A stretch of 64,000 nt of DNA from Mucilaginibacter flavus. GTDB lineage: Bacteria; Bacteroidota; Bacteroidia; Sphingobacteriales; Sphingobacteriaceae. The stretch is from NCBI RefSeq assembly GCF_030409315.1, contig NZ_JAUFPS010000042.1, positions 186,001 to 250,000 on the forward strand, in the 5' to 3' direction. Shown here in pieces: positions 1-9,134 of the stretch (position 1 is the first letter of the stretch; every line of letters starts with the position of its first letter). The position numbers and the translations under genes are program-made. The notes below the pieces were generated by a model. The model made no database searches and had not been told where the DNA came from. It was given only the letters and a program-made list of their open reading frames with translations.

Positions 1-742
1 AAAATGAAGGCAGTAACGATTTCATTAACGTAGTGTAAGCATCGGTACTGCTGATAGATTTCAAAAGCGTTGCTGCCTGGTTAAGGTTTTTATTTGATTC
101 GGCAATTAAAGCAGCGCTGGTAACGTAGGTGTTGCTTGCGGTGCTTACAACATCATTAATCAAACCGGCGTAATAAACGGAACCTAACCGGGCATAAGCA
201 TAACCTTTCCACCAATAAGCCCAGGCTTTGTAGGTAGCCAGTTTGGTTGCAGCATCGCCCGATAGCGGCACACTGCCTGCAAGTGCCAGGATCTGGTTTG
301 CCGCGTTGTTTAAGCCGTACATGCTTTGCCACTCGTAGTAAAACATATTAGTACCTTGCTTATCGCGGGTGTTGTTAAGACGCAGGTTGGCAATTTGAGG
401 TTGCGGATTGGTAACGCGTGATCCATCGTCAAGAATGGCGTAGTCTGGTACGTTAACAAGGTTAACGTTTTGGTTTGATGCCTGTGCCGAAACATCATCG
501 GCAAGTAATTCATGATAGCCATAGCAAAGCGAGAAAAAGCTATCTCCCAGCCAGCCGTCGCCATTCACAAAGCCGTTAATGTAAATACTGCCCGATGCCA
601 GCGAGGTAAGGCCGCTTTCGGTTTTTGCCTGCTCAAGTGTTGGCGAATTGGGGTTTTTAACATCCAGTTCTTTTTTGCACGATGATGATACAATACTGCC
701 GGCCAAAAGTATTGATGCTGTTATATATTTATATTTTTTCAT
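1..742 (-). CDS. SusD/RagB-like nutrient-binding lipoprotein (N-terminal part, runs off window)
   Basis: Partial gene: the start codon is at 742 and the frame stays open to base 1, giving about 247 residues, so the C-terminal half lies outside the window. The protein begins MKKYKYITAS and has a lipobox with Cys at residue 22 (SSSC), then KKELDVKNPNSPTLEQA, typical of SusD lipoproteins that bind glycans or other nutrients at the outer surface over a SusC channel. A tetratricopeptide-like helical stretch with WWKGYAYARLG follows. It starts 20 bp downstream of the SusC stop, so the two are co-transcribed. The substrate cannot be read from the sequence. Family assignment is firm; full length is unknown. 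Confidence 0.85.
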   Translation of the reverse strand, partial: MKKYKYITASILLAGSIVSSSCKKELDVKNPNSPTLEQAKTESGLTSLASGSIYINGFVNGDGWLGDSFFSLCYGYHELLADDVSAQASNQNVNLVNVPDYAILDDGSRVTNPQPQIANLRLNNTRDKQGTNMFYYEWQSMYGLNNAANQILALAGSVPLSGDAATKLATYKAWAYWWKGYAYARLGSVYYAGLINDVVSTASNTYVTSAALIAESNKNLNQAATLLKSISSTDAYTTLMKSLLPSF

Positions 743-762
743 TTCTGTTTAGTTAAATTCAA

Positions 763-3700
763 TTAAAACCCAAGATTTATGCCCACCTGGTATGATTTGC
801 TGTTTGGTGTTGAATCATGATCAACCCCTCTGTCAAATGGCGAGTTTGACGCGCCAGAGCTGGTTTCGGGATCAAAGCCTGTGTATTTAGTAAATGTTAA
901 GATGTTACGCCCGGTAAAGGTTAAAACGGCTTTTTTGAAAACCTTGCCGCCGATGTATTTAGAGAAATCGTACCCAAGGTAAATGTTCCTTAATCTTAAA
1001 AACGAGGCACCTTCATAAAAATAATCTTTGGTTCCGTTCCTGGCTCCGTTCCTGGCTCCAATAATATCGGCATAGGCGCTACGGTAATACGCGGTGTAAG
1101 CCGCGGTTGTGCCGCCAATGTTAACGGCTTTATCATAGTCGCCGCTTATGCCATCACGGTATTGCCATTCTTTGGTTTGATTGTAAAGATGGCTGCCGTA
1201 AACCCAATCAAACTGAAAGCCGAACGAAAGTGATTTGTAGTTAAAATTGTTGATGAAAGAGGCGTTGAATTTAGGGTTCGGATCGCCAAATGAGGTTGCC
1301 TCACTTGCAAACTGGATGCCCTTGGTAGCAATGTTAACCACACGACCATCTACAATGGTGTATTTGCTGTAATCTGCCGGCAATATGTATGGCACACCCG
1401 CGCTATTGGTTTCGCTAAGACTTGTTAAGGCTTTGTTACCAAATATCTGCCCTATTTTTTGACCCGCAGCTAAGGTTAACTGGGTGCTGCCCGCGGCGGT
1501 GCTTAAAATAATTGGCGCGCCGCTTGTGCTGGTGATTATAGTGGTAGCTTTGCTAAAATTGTTTGTAAAACTCCAGTTAAAGTCTTTAGCTTTTAAAATA
1601 TTAAGGTTAACCGATGCCTGGAATCCATGCGATGCAAGGCCGATGGCATTGGTTTTTATTTGGGTACCACCGGTTGACGGTGGCGTATTGATATTATAGA
1701 TAACGTTATTTGCTTTACGGTTCCAGTAGGTACCGCTTACACTTATATCGCTGAACCAGTTGCCCGATGATCCTTTGATGCTGAAATCTGTACCAACTTC
1801 ATATTCTTTTGAAACCTCTACCTTTAAGTTAGGGTTAGCCAGCGATGTAGGCAGGTTAAAGGTAAGTGCCGTACCAATATTGCCCGGGTTAATGGTTGGA
1901 TACCTGTCAAACGGTTGTGGCTGTGTTCCGGCCTCGCCATAACCGCCGCGGAATTTAAACTCAGGAACAACTTCGCCCAATTTTGAATTTTTCCAGAAAT
2001 CAAATGATGATATCCTGACGTAACCGTTGGCATTGGGGAAAGTAAATGGCTTTGAACCACCACCAAAAGCCGACGAATAATCACTTCTGAAACCGCCTGC
2101 AACACCAGCGTAATCGCCAAAATCAATTTTTTGATTTACATAAAAGCCGTAAGTAATAAAAGGCTGCGTGTAGTCATAAGACACGGCTTGCGTGGCTGTT
2201 TGGTTAAAGTTGTAAATGGCGTAAACCGGCAACTCTAAACCATAGGTGTTAAAATATTTGTCTACATTTTTACGATAGTCATAACCTAACAGTGTAGTGG
2301 TTGTAATAGGTACGTTGATGTGAAAATCTTTTTCAAAATCGGTTTTAATAATTGCCGATCCGTTAAAGTTTTGAAACGTGGTACTGTTGGTGGCTTTATC
2401 AAGCTCGCCGTTAGGGTTAGCGGCGTAAGCTCCATAATATGATCCCAGGTCAATTGCGGTAAGTGTACCCGATTGATTTTTATATATGGTATTCTGTTCG
2501 GTATGCTGATAGTTAAGGCCGTACTTGGCGTTTAACGATATAAATTTATTGATCTTATAATCGGCCTGGAAACTTTGTAGCAGATCTTCACGGTTGGCTA
2601 TCCTGCTGGCCCATTGGGTGTAATAATTAGGGTTTGATCCGTTTACACTCACCGTGCCAGAGTTTAATGAAAGCGGGTAGCTGCCGTCGGCATTTTTTTG
2701 ATTAAAATCATAGTACGGCGATGCGTTTAACACATCGAAAATACCACCTGCGTTACCTATACCGTAGTTGGGGTTAATGGTGTTTTTGGTATAAATAAGC
2801 TGGGTGATTGACCGTATGGTGAATCCTTTAAATAATTCGGCACCAATGTTTGCGGTTAAATTGCTCCTGTCATTATAACCGTTATTGCGGATGTTACTTT
2901 GTTGATGATTGTTTGATAACGTTAAAGCATAATCAGACTTTTCGTTCGCCCCAGAAAGTGCTACACTGTTGTTGGTGGTATAAGCCGTTTTAAACAGTTG
3001 GGCAAGGTGGTCATAATATTTTAAGTTGGTGCCATATTGCTGATGGGCGATGTTTAATGGGTTTGACATTGCCGTTGGCGCGCCATTCGAAGGATCTGCG
3101 CCGTAAGCCCATTGGAGGCCAAGGTACCTGCCGTCCTGGTTTCTTACTATAGGTTTATTATCGGCATCAATGAACTGGCCGCTGGCATCAGTTTTAAAGC
3201 TGCTTAGTTTTGCCTGGTGTACATCGCCAAGATTAAGGTAGTTACCCGCGCTTGCACTTGATGAAACCTCTATACGTGTTTTACCCAATTTACCCTTTTT
3301 GGTAAAAACCTGTATAACACCATTGGCTCCTTGCGCACCATAAATTGTTGATGCAGCCGCACCCTGTACAATCTCGATGTGATCAACCGTGGCCGGATCA
3401 AGCTGTGTTATATCCGTTGTGCGCGATTCAACACCATCTACCAATATCATAGGCGATGTACTGCCTTGTACAGTATTGATACCGCGTAATACAATGTTGG
3501 TTTTTGCACCGGGAGTACCGTCAACAGACGAGATCTGCGCGCCGGGAACCTGCCCTATCAAGCCCTGGTCAATAGAGGCCTGGGGCGATGCCGACAAGCT
3601 TTTGCCCGAAAGTGCTTCTACAGAAATACCCAATTTGGCTTTGTTGGTCGCCACACCTGATCCTGTTACAACAACTTCGCTCAGGGCTTTGAAGTCATTG

Positions 3701-3993
3701 GCAAGCGCTACGTTTACTACGCTGCCTTCAATGGGCACTTCGGTTTTAAGGTAGCCGATAAAAGAAAATACGAGGGTGGTGCCCGAGGATGGCACGCTTA
3801 AGGAAAACTTACCCGAGCCGGAGGTTTGGGTGCCGACGTGTGTTCCTTTTACGGTAACACTTACCCCCGGGATGGGTAAACCGTCGTCTTTACTTGTTAC
3901 CGTACCGGTAATTGTTCGATTTTGGGCGTAGGCGTATTGGCAAAATATGGCCAATAGCATTCCCATCAAGTTTTTGAGGAAACTTTTTTTCAT
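763..3993 (-). CDS. SusC/RagA-family TonB-linked outer-membrane protein
   Basis: 1076 residues. Signal peptide MKKSFLKNLMGMLLAIFCQ ending at YAYAQ, then a carboxypeptidase-regulatory-like domain (about residues 25-110: ITGTVTSKDDGLPIPGVSV), a TonB plug (about 120-235, with PMILVDGVES and IYGAQGANGVIQVFTKKG) and a long beta-barrel ending in an aromatic residue (VGINLGF), as outer-membrane barrels do. Known role of the family: TonB-driven uptake of oligosaccharides or peptides together with a SusD lipoprotein, which is the next gene. No sigma/anti-sigma pair or glycoside hydrolase lies directly beside it in the window, so the substrate is unknown. The plug lacks the usual N-terminal signalling (STN) domain. 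Confidence 0.93.
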   Translation of the reverse strand: MKKSFLKNLMGMLLAIFCQYAYAQNRTITGTVTSKDDGLPIPGVSVTVKGTHVGTQTSGSGKFSLSVPSSGTTLVFSFIGYLKTEVPIEGSVVNVALANDFKALSEVVVTGSGVATNKAKLGISVEALSGKSLSASPQASIDQGLIGQVPGAQISSVDGTPGAKTNIVLRGINTVQGSTSPMILVDGVESRTTDITQLDPATVDHIEIVQGAAASTIYGAQGANGVIQVFTKKGKLGKTRIEVSSSASAGNYLNLGDVHQAKLSSFKTDASGQFIDADNKPIVRNQDGRYLGLQWAYGADPSNGAPTAMSNPLNIAHQQYGTNLKYYDHLAQLFKTAYTTNNSVALSGANEKSDYALTLSNNHQQSNIRNNGYNDRSNLTANIGAELFKGFTIRSITQLIYTKNTINPNYGIGNAGGIFDVLNASPYYDFNQKNADGSYPLSLNSGTVSVNGSNPNYYTQWASRIANREDLLQSFQADYKINKFISLNAKYGLNYQHTEQNTIYKNQSGTLTAIDLGSYYGAYAANPNGELDKATNSTTFQNFNGSAIIKTDFEKDFHINVPITTTTLLGYDYRKNVDKYFNTYGLELPVYAIYNFNQTATQAVSYDYTQPFITYGFYVNQKIDFGDYAGVAGGFRSDYSSAFGGGSKPFTFPNANGYVRISSFDFWKNSKLGEVVPEFKFRGGYGEAGTQPQPFDRYPTINPGNIGTALTFNLPTSLANPNLKVEVSKEYEVGTDFSIKGSSGNWFSDISVSGTYWNRKANNVIYNINTPPSTGGTQIKTNAIGLASHGFQASVNLNILKAKDFNWSFTNNFSKATTIITSTSGAPIILSTAAGSTQLTLAAGQKIGQIFGNKALTSLSETNSAGVPYILPADYSKYTIVDGRVVNIATKGIQFASEATSFGDPNPKFNASFINNFNYKSLSFGFQFDWVYGSHLYNQTKEWQYRDGISGDYDKAVNIGGTTAAYTAYYRSAYADIIGARNGARNGTKDYFYEGASFLRLRNIYLGYDFSKYIGGKVFKKAVLTFTGRNILTFTKYTGFDPETSSGASNSPFDRGVDHDSTPNSKSYQVGINLGF

Positions 3994-4483
3994 GCTGTAA
4001 ATCAGTTAAATAGTTAATAGTGTTCAATTACAATATACATTGTAACAAACACATTACAATTCAGCATGCAATTTTTATCATTAAAGCAAAAAGGCTGGAA
4101 AATTTTAAAGGGAATTGATGTTTTTATATTTTTTATATGGCAATATTATCGAAATGTTAAAATAATTTAATTTTTTAAGCACAATTAAAACGTTTTATCG
4201 ATAATTTATTTGAACAAAAACGTAAAACTTAAACGTTATAGTTGCAATAATTGATTAGTGTACTATCTATTTTGAATTTTGTTTGCACTTTTATCATACA
4301 TAATCAAAACAAATTTGATTTTTACTTCATTTAATAACTAAAGAATAAAAATTAATAATTTACACAACCGATTATTGAAGTTTATATCGAATTATTTGAA
4401 ATCTTTGAACAATATTTTAATAAAAGTAAATACACTAAGTATAGTTTTTTTTGTAACGGATTGATGCTTACCAGGGAACTTAA
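3994..4483. other. AT-rich intergenic region upstream of the SusC gene
   Basis: About 490 bp between the SusC start and the terminator of the pentose phosphate block. It is strongly AT-rich, has no credible ORF on either strand and no obvious repeat. It must hold the SusCD promoter on the minus strand, but I found no exact TAnnTTTG box there. Confidence 0.6.
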
Positions 4484-4526
4484 ACACAAAAAGGGCCACA
4501 AACTTCATGCTTGCGACCCTTTATTT
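4484..4526 (-). terminator. Probable rho-independent terminator of the pentose phosphate operon
   Basis: On the minus strand AAAGGGTCGC pairs with GTGGCCCTTT around a 13-nt loop; the two imperfect positions are G-U wobbles only in minus-strand RNA, and a T-rich tail follows. On the plus strand the same positions would be mismatches, which fixes the direction. It lies 20 bp after the pgl stop. Confidence 0.7.
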
Positions 4527-4542
4527 TTAAAAAGATAATGCG

Positions 4543-5274
4543 CTATTCCAGTTCTTGCAGATTAGCGGCGGCGGGTTCATCTAAAAACCACTCGGTTTCG
4601 CCAACTATTGAGTCGATAAGCTGGGCCGGGTATTCTTCAATGTCTTCGTCGTCTTCCAAAATGTGATGTACAGCAATAGCTTTGCCTTCGCCATAAACCA
4701 GGAACGCTATGTAGCGTGCATCGTTTATTAAAGGTGCATTTAGCGTAATGCGCCATACCTGCTGATCTTCTAACCATACTTCTTTTACACCCGGTGTAGT
4801 ATCATGTAATACCGGCGTATGCGGGAATAATGATGCCGTGTGCGAATTATCGCCCAGGCCTAATAACACAAGGTCGAAACTCAATTCTTCTTCATCAAAA
4901 AAGGTAGAGATCATTTGCCAGTATTTTTCGGCTGCTTCGGCAGGTTCAAATGAGGTATCAACCGCGAATACGTTTGCCGGACTAATCAACAATGGATCAA
5001 ACAAAGCTGTTTTAGCCATCAGGTAATTGCTATCCTTATGGGTTTGAGGCACATTGCGCTCATCGCCAAAAAAGAAATAAACCTTTGTCCAGTCTACCTG
5101 GTCGGCATAGCTTGTTGAAGCCAACAGCTCGTACAATTTTTTGGGCGAGCTGCCGCCTGATAACGCTACCGTAAATTTACCACGGGCTGTAATTGACGCG
5201 TCGGCTATTTTGACAAAATAATCTGCCAGCGCCATCAACGTTTCGTCGGCAGTATTAAAGATATTTAAATTCAT
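4543..5274 (-). CDS. pgl: 6-phosphogluconolactonase
   Basis: 243 residues, DevB/SOL type. It hydrolyses 6-phosphoglucono-1,5-lactone to 6-phosphogluconate in the cytoplasm, second step of the oxidative pentose phosphate pathway. Visible motifs are ALSGGSSPKKLYELL (residues ~38-52, sugar-phosphate binding), FFGDERNVP (~69-77) and LGLGDNSHTASLFP (~137-150). An acidic insert EDDEDIEEY near residue 207 is unusual but sits between conserved blocks. It is the last gene of the minus-strand block ppgK-tkt-rpiA-tal-HAD-gnd-zwf-pgl and is followed by a terminator. Order zwf-pgl is the common one. Confidence 0.93.
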   Translation of the reverse strand: MNLNIFNTADETLMALADYFVKIADASITARGKFTVALSGGSSPKKLYELLASTSYADQVDWTKVYFFFGDERNVPQTHKDSNYLMAKTALFDPLLISPANVFAVDTSFEPAEAAEKYWQMISTFFDEEELSFDLVLLGLGDNSHTASLFPHTPVLHDTTPGVKEVWLEDQQVWRITLNAPLINDARYIAFLVYGEGKAIAVHHILEDDEDIEEYPAQLIDSIVGETEWFLDEPAAANLQELE

Positions 5275-5277
5275 ATG

Positions 5278-5372
5278 TCTTTTTTTGAGGATCGGGGAGC
5301 CGGGGGCGAGGTACCGGTGTAAGATAAATATTTCTTAAAACCCGCACCTGGAACCTCACTCCCCGCACCAAA
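5278..5372. repeat. Imperfect inverted repeat in the pgl-zwf gap
   Basis: GAGGTACCGGTG (about 5308-5319) and GGATCGGGGAG on the left face imperfect complements CACCTGGAACCTC and CTCCCCGCACC on the right, around an AT-rich centre. It has the same design as the longer inverted repeats between zwf and gnd and between rpiA and tkt. It may form an mRNA hairpin between the genes. Confidence 0.5.
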
Positions 5373-5377
5373 AATTA

Positions 5378-6892
5378 CTACTTCTTCCCGTTAACCGGTA
5401 ATGTGAACCAATTGTAACCGTCGCGGGCAATTAAGGCCTCGGCAGCTTCTGGTCCCCATGAATCGGCAGAATAGTTAGGGAAATTCAAACTCTTTTTATG
5501 TTGCCATGTGCTTAGTATCGGCATAACCAATTCCCATGCAGCTTCAACCTGGTCGCCACGCATAAACAGCGTTTGATCGCCCATCATGGTATCAAGTATC
5601 AGTGTTTCATAAGCTTCGGGGGCCTGGTTAGTATAGGTGCCTTTGTAATCAAACACCATATCAACAGCGTTTAATACCATATCAATACCAGGGCGTTTGG
5701 CCTGCACCTGTAAACGGATGCTCATTTCTGGCTGTATGCTGATGATGAGCCTGTTTTGCTGCCAGCTTTCTGTTGCTTCGGCCGGGAATATCTGGTGAGG
5801 TACATCCTTAAACTGTATGGTGATCACAGATGATGACTGGTGCATTCTTTTACCGGTACGTAAATAGAATGGTACACCTTGCCAGCGCCAGTTATCAACA
5901 AAGAATTTAATAGCTGCAAAAGTTTCGGTATTTGATTCAGGATTAACCTTTGGTTCTTCGCGGTAACCCGGTACTTCTTTGCCCTTCATCCAGCCGCTGC
6001 CGTACTGGCCACGCACGGCCGAATTACGCACATCCTCGGGTGTAAATTTGCGCATGGCTTTCAATACATCAACCTTACGGTCGCGTACCTCATCGGCGCT
6101 AAAGCTAACCGGTGGCTCCATGGCTATGTGGCAAAGCAATTGCAACAGGTGATTTTGGATCATATCGCGCATGGCACCGCTGCCATCGTAATAGTCGCCA
6201 CGTTCTTCAACGCCTAATTGCTCGGTGACAGAAATCTGTACGTGCTCAATATAATTACGGTTCCATAGCGGCTCCATAATGGAGTTGGCAAAACGGAACG
6301 CCATAATATTCTGAACGGTTTCTTTACCAAGGTAGTGGTCAATACGGTAAATCTGGCACTCGTCAAAAATACTTTTCAATAACGCGTTAAGTTCTTTAGC
6401 TGTTTCCAGGTCATGACCGAATGGTTTTTCGATGATGATCCTAACGCGTTTTTTATCTTCGGCCAATTTGGCTTTTGAAATGTTCGACGCGATGATTGGG
6501 AAAAAGTTTGGCGCCACGGCAAGGTAAAATAATACGTTTGCTTTGGTTTTCCACTCGGCATTGTGTTTATCAATACGTTTGCCAAACTCTTTGTAAGTTT
6601 CGGCGTCGGTAGCGTCAGATACCTGGTAGTAAATATTGTTTACAAACTCGGCCCATTTCTTCTCGTCGGTTTTACCGCTGCGCGAAAACTGGTTGATATC
6701 TTTATGCAGGTTTTCCCTGAATTGCTCGTCGGTTAATTTGGTGCGGCCTGTTCCAATTATTGAAAATTGTTTCGGCATCCAGCCATCTAAAAATAGATTG
6801 TAAAGGGCTGGTGCAATTTTCCGGGAATTTAAATCGCCGGTGCCACCAAAAATGATGAATATAGTAGGATCTGATTTAGTGCTTGTGCTCAT
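5378..6892 (-). CDS. zwf: Glucose-6-phosphate 1-dehydrogenase
   Basis: 504 residues from ATG at 6892 (MSTSTKSDPTIFIIFGGTGD). The open frame reaches back to 6979, but the extra 29 residues fall in the intergenic inverted repeat and precede the conserved start of the family, so they are not used. It oxidises glucose 6-phosphate to 6-phosphogluconolactone with NAD(P)+. The N-terminal Rossmann motif is GGTGDLNSRK (~16-25) and the active-site signature RIDHYLGKETVQN is at ~185-197. Its length matches the family. First enzyme of the oxidative branch, transcribed with gnd upstream and pgl downstream. Confidence 0.96.
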   Translation of the reverse strand: MSTSTKSDPTIFIIFGGTGDLNSRKIAPALYNLFLDGWMPKQFSIIGTGRTKLTDEQFRENLHKDINQFSRSGKTDEKKWAEFVNNIYYQVSDATDAETYKEFGKRIDKHNAEWKTKANVLFYLAVAPNFFPIIASNISKAKLAEDKKRVRIIIEKPFGHDLETAKELNALLKSIFDECQIYRIDHYLGKETVQNIMAFRFANSIMEPLWNRNYIEHVQISVTEQLGVEERGDYYDGSGAMRDMIQNHLLQLLCHIAMEPPVSFSADEVRDRKVDVLKAMRKFTPEDVRNSAVRGQYGSGWMKGKEVPGYREEPKVNPESNTETFAAIKFFVDNWRWQGVPFYLRTGKRMHQSSSVITIQFKDVPHQIFPAEATESWQQNRLIISIQPEMSIRLQVQAKRPGIDMVLNAVDMVFDYKGTYTNQAPEAYETLILDTMMGDQTLFMRGDQVEAAWELVMPILSTWQHKKSLNFPNYSADSWGPEAAEALIARDGYNWFTLPVNGKK

Positions 6893-6906
6893 TGTAATTT
6901 TATTTT

Positions 6907-7070
6907 GTGAACAAAGATTTGGGGAGCAAGGATTTTGGGACAAAAGATAAAAGGACAAAAGAGCAAGGATTACCTGCAAGCTTTTTCCTTAAATCATTAT
7001 TCTTTCCATCCTTATTCTTTACTCCAAAAATCCTTGTTCCTTTTGTCTTTGTTCCTTGCTCCTTTAATCC
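6907..7070. repeat. Degenerate 'stutter' inverted repeat between gnd and zwf
   Basis: The left half repeats a purine-rich phrase (GGAGCAAGGATTTTGGGAC, AGGACAAAAGAGCAAGGATT) and the right half holds its pyrimidine complement (AATCCTTGTTCCTTTTGTC, TTCCTTGCTCCTTTAATCC). The two halves form a long imperfect hairpin that fills the gap up to the gnd stop codon. No coding capacity is evident. Similar structures sit in two other gaps of this operon, which suggests a role in transcript processing or stability, or a shared repeat-generating process. Confidence 0.65.
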
Positions 7071-8495
7071 TTACTCTGCTTTAGTCCATTGCGTGTGGAA
7101 AGTGCCTTCTTTGCCTATCAGCTCATAAGTATGCGCGCCAAAGTAGTCGCGTTGAGCCTGGGTAAGGTTTGATGGCATCCTTGCACTGCGGAAAGCGTCA
7201 AAGTAGCTTAGTGATGCAGCGTAGCCTGGTGTGGCTATACCTGCCGCGATGGTTTTTGACAACAATGTTCTGATACCTTTTACAGATTCTTCAATCAAGG
7301 CAGCAACATTGCTATCTAATAGTAAGTGCTCTAAACCGGCATCTTTTTCGTAAGCGTTAAAAATGTCGTTCAGGAATTTTGAGCGGATGATACAGCCGCC
7401 TCTCCATATTTTGGCAATCTCACCTAAATGCAGATCGTATTTATACTCGGCAGATGCATTTGAAAGCAATTGCATGCCCTGCGCATAACTAACAATCATG
7501 GTGAAGTAGAAAGCCTGCTCCAATGCAACAAGTATTTCTTCTTTATCCGCATCAAAAACAATTTCTTCGGTAGCGTAAATAGCGGCAGCTTTTTCGCGCA
7601 GTTGTTTGTATTTTGACATATCGCGCATAGATACCGAAATATCTACGGTAGGAATTGGAGCCTGCAGGTCCATAGCCACTTGCGATGTCCATTTACCGGT
7701 ACCTTTGGCGCGGGCCTCATCCTTAATATCATCTAATAATAAATGATCTGTTCCCGGTGCTTTAAAGGCGAAGATATCTTTGGTAATATCTAACAGGAAT
7801 GATTGTAAACGGCCTTCGTTCCACTGGGCAAATACCTTTTGCATGGCATCATTGTCCATCTTAAGGCCTTTTTTCATTACCTCGTAGGTTTCTGCCAGTA
7901 ATTGCATCAAACCATACTCGATACCGTTGTGCACCATTTTAACAAAGTGGCCAGATGCACCAGGGCCAATATAAGTTACGCATGGCGCGCCATCTACCTT
8001 AGCTGCAATAGCTTCGAAGATAGGCTTCATTACGTTATAAGCTTCTTTATCGCCACCCGGCATCATGCTTGGGCCACGGCGCGCGCCTTCTTCGCCGCCA
8101 GATACACCCATGCCAAAGAAATGCAGGCCAATAGCCTCTAATTCGTCAACACGGCGGTTGGTATCTGTAAAGTGCGAGTTACCGCCATCAATTAAAATAT
8201 CGCCTTTCTCCAATAGCGGAGTAAGTTCCTCAATTACGGCGTCTACAATTTTACCTGCTGGTACCAGCATCATAATAGCACGTGGCGTAGTAAGGCTTTG
8301 TATAAATTCTTTAACATCGCCAAAGCCTTTAGCGGCCCTATCGCCTGCTTCGTCATTTAATGACGCTACTTTACCGGCATCTTTATCATGCCCGGCCACT
8401 GCAAAACCGTGATCGGCCATGTTTAATAGTAAGCTGCGGCCCATAACGCCTAAGCCTATCATGCCAAAAGCATATTTATCTGTTGTTGCGCTCAT
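7071..8495 (-). CDS. gnd: 6-phosphogluconate dehydrogenase, decarboxylating
   Basis: 474 residues, standard length for the long (dimeric) form. It converts 6-phosphogluconate to ribulose 5-phosphate, CO2 and NAD(P)H. Motifs: nucleotide-binding GLGVMGRSLLLNMADHG (~14-30), the substrate signature VSGGEEGARRGPSMMPGG (~130-147) and the catalytic KMVHNGIEYGLMQL (~187-200). IIRSKFLNDI near residue 375 is the C-terminal substrate-contact region. Its start overlaps the stop of the upstream HAD gene by 4 nt (ATGA), indicating translational coupling. The cofactor preference cannot be decided from sequence alone. Confidence 0.96.
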   Translation of the reverse strand: MSATTDKYAFGMIGLGVMGRSLLLNMADHGFAVAGHDKDAGKVASLNDEAGDRAAKGFGDVKEFIQSLTTPRAIMMLVPAGKIVDAVIEELTPLLEKGDILIDGGNSHFTDTNRRVDELEAIGLHFFGMGVSGGEEGARRGPSMMPGGDKEAYNVMKPIFEAIAAKVDGAPCVTYIGPGASGHFVKMVHNGIEYGLMQLLAETYEVMKKGLKMDNDAMQKVFAQWNEGRLQSFLLDITKDIFAFKAPGTDHLLLDDIKDEARAKGTGKWTSQVAMDLQAPIPTVDISVSMRDMSKYKQLREKAAAIYATEEIVFDADKEEILVALEQAFYFTMIVSYAQGMQLLSNASAEYKYDLHLGEIAKIWRGGCIIRSKFLNDIFNAYEKDAGLEHLLLDSNVAALIEESVKGIRTLLSKTIAAGIATPGYAASLSYFDAFRSARMPSNLTQAQRDYFGAHTYELIGKEGTFHTQWTKAE

Positions 8496-9121
8496 GTTGT
8501 TTTGAGGTTTTCTTTTTTAAGGTCTTCTAATATTTTTTTGGTGGTTTCAAAGCTGGTATGCTGGAACGAGCGGATGCCCAGCTTTTGAGCCGTGGTAACA
8601 AACATCATCCTATCATCAAAGTATACACATTGTTGTGGCGATGCCTGGGCAATACCCATAGCCAGCTGCCATATGCCCGGATCAGGCTTGCGCATTTTTA
8701 CCTCGCACGATGATACAAACGCATCAAAGCACTCGTGCAGTTTAAACTTGCGTACCCGGTAATCATTAAGCTCTTTACCTTCGTTATTAACAGAAATAAT
8801 ACGGAAGCCACAGTCTTTTTTCCACTCTTTTAACCATTGCAGCATATCGGGCAGCTCAACCGAGGTAGAGTAAATAAAATCCTTAAAATCTTCGCGCACA
8901 AAATCCCTTGGGTGGTTAAAAATTACCGTATCCAGGTATTCATCAAGCGTGATACTGCCAATTTCATATACATTGAAAATGAAATTGTGCAGGGCGTTTA
9001 CTTCGGCATAATCAAGGTTAAACCTTTTTGCTGCTTCCTCGCGGGCTTCGTGCCCCCAACCGTTGGATAGCAAAATGCCGCCCACGTCAAAAAAGAGGAT
9101 CTTCAGATCTGCAACTTCCAT
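8492..9121 (-). CDS. HAD-superfamily (subfamily IA) hydrolase
   Basis: 209 residues. Motif I is FFDVGGILL (residues ~10-18), so the usual second Asp of DxD is Gly, as in many YihX-like or dehalogenase-like members. Motif II is the Ser/Asn of IISVNNEG (~108-115), motif III Lys is KMRKPDPGIW (~142-151) and motif IV is YFDDR (~167-171). The gene sits between tal and gnd with a 13-bp gap and a 4-nt overlap, so it is translated as part of the pentose phosphate operon. A sugar-phosphate phosphatase or house-cleaning role is plausible by context, but the substrate is unknown. Confidence 0.8.
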   Translation of the reverse strand: MEVADLKILFFDVGGILLSNGWGHEAREEAAKRFNLDYAEVNALHNFIFNVYEIGSITLDEYLDTVIFNHPRDFVREDFKDFIYSTSVELPDMLQWLKEWKKDCGFRIISVNNEGKELNDYRVRKFKLHECFDAFVSSCEVKMRKPDPGIWQLAMGIAQASPQQCVYFDDRMMFVTTAQKLGIRSFQHTSFETTKKILEDLKKENLKTT

Positions 9122-9134
9122 AGGTGTGTAAGTA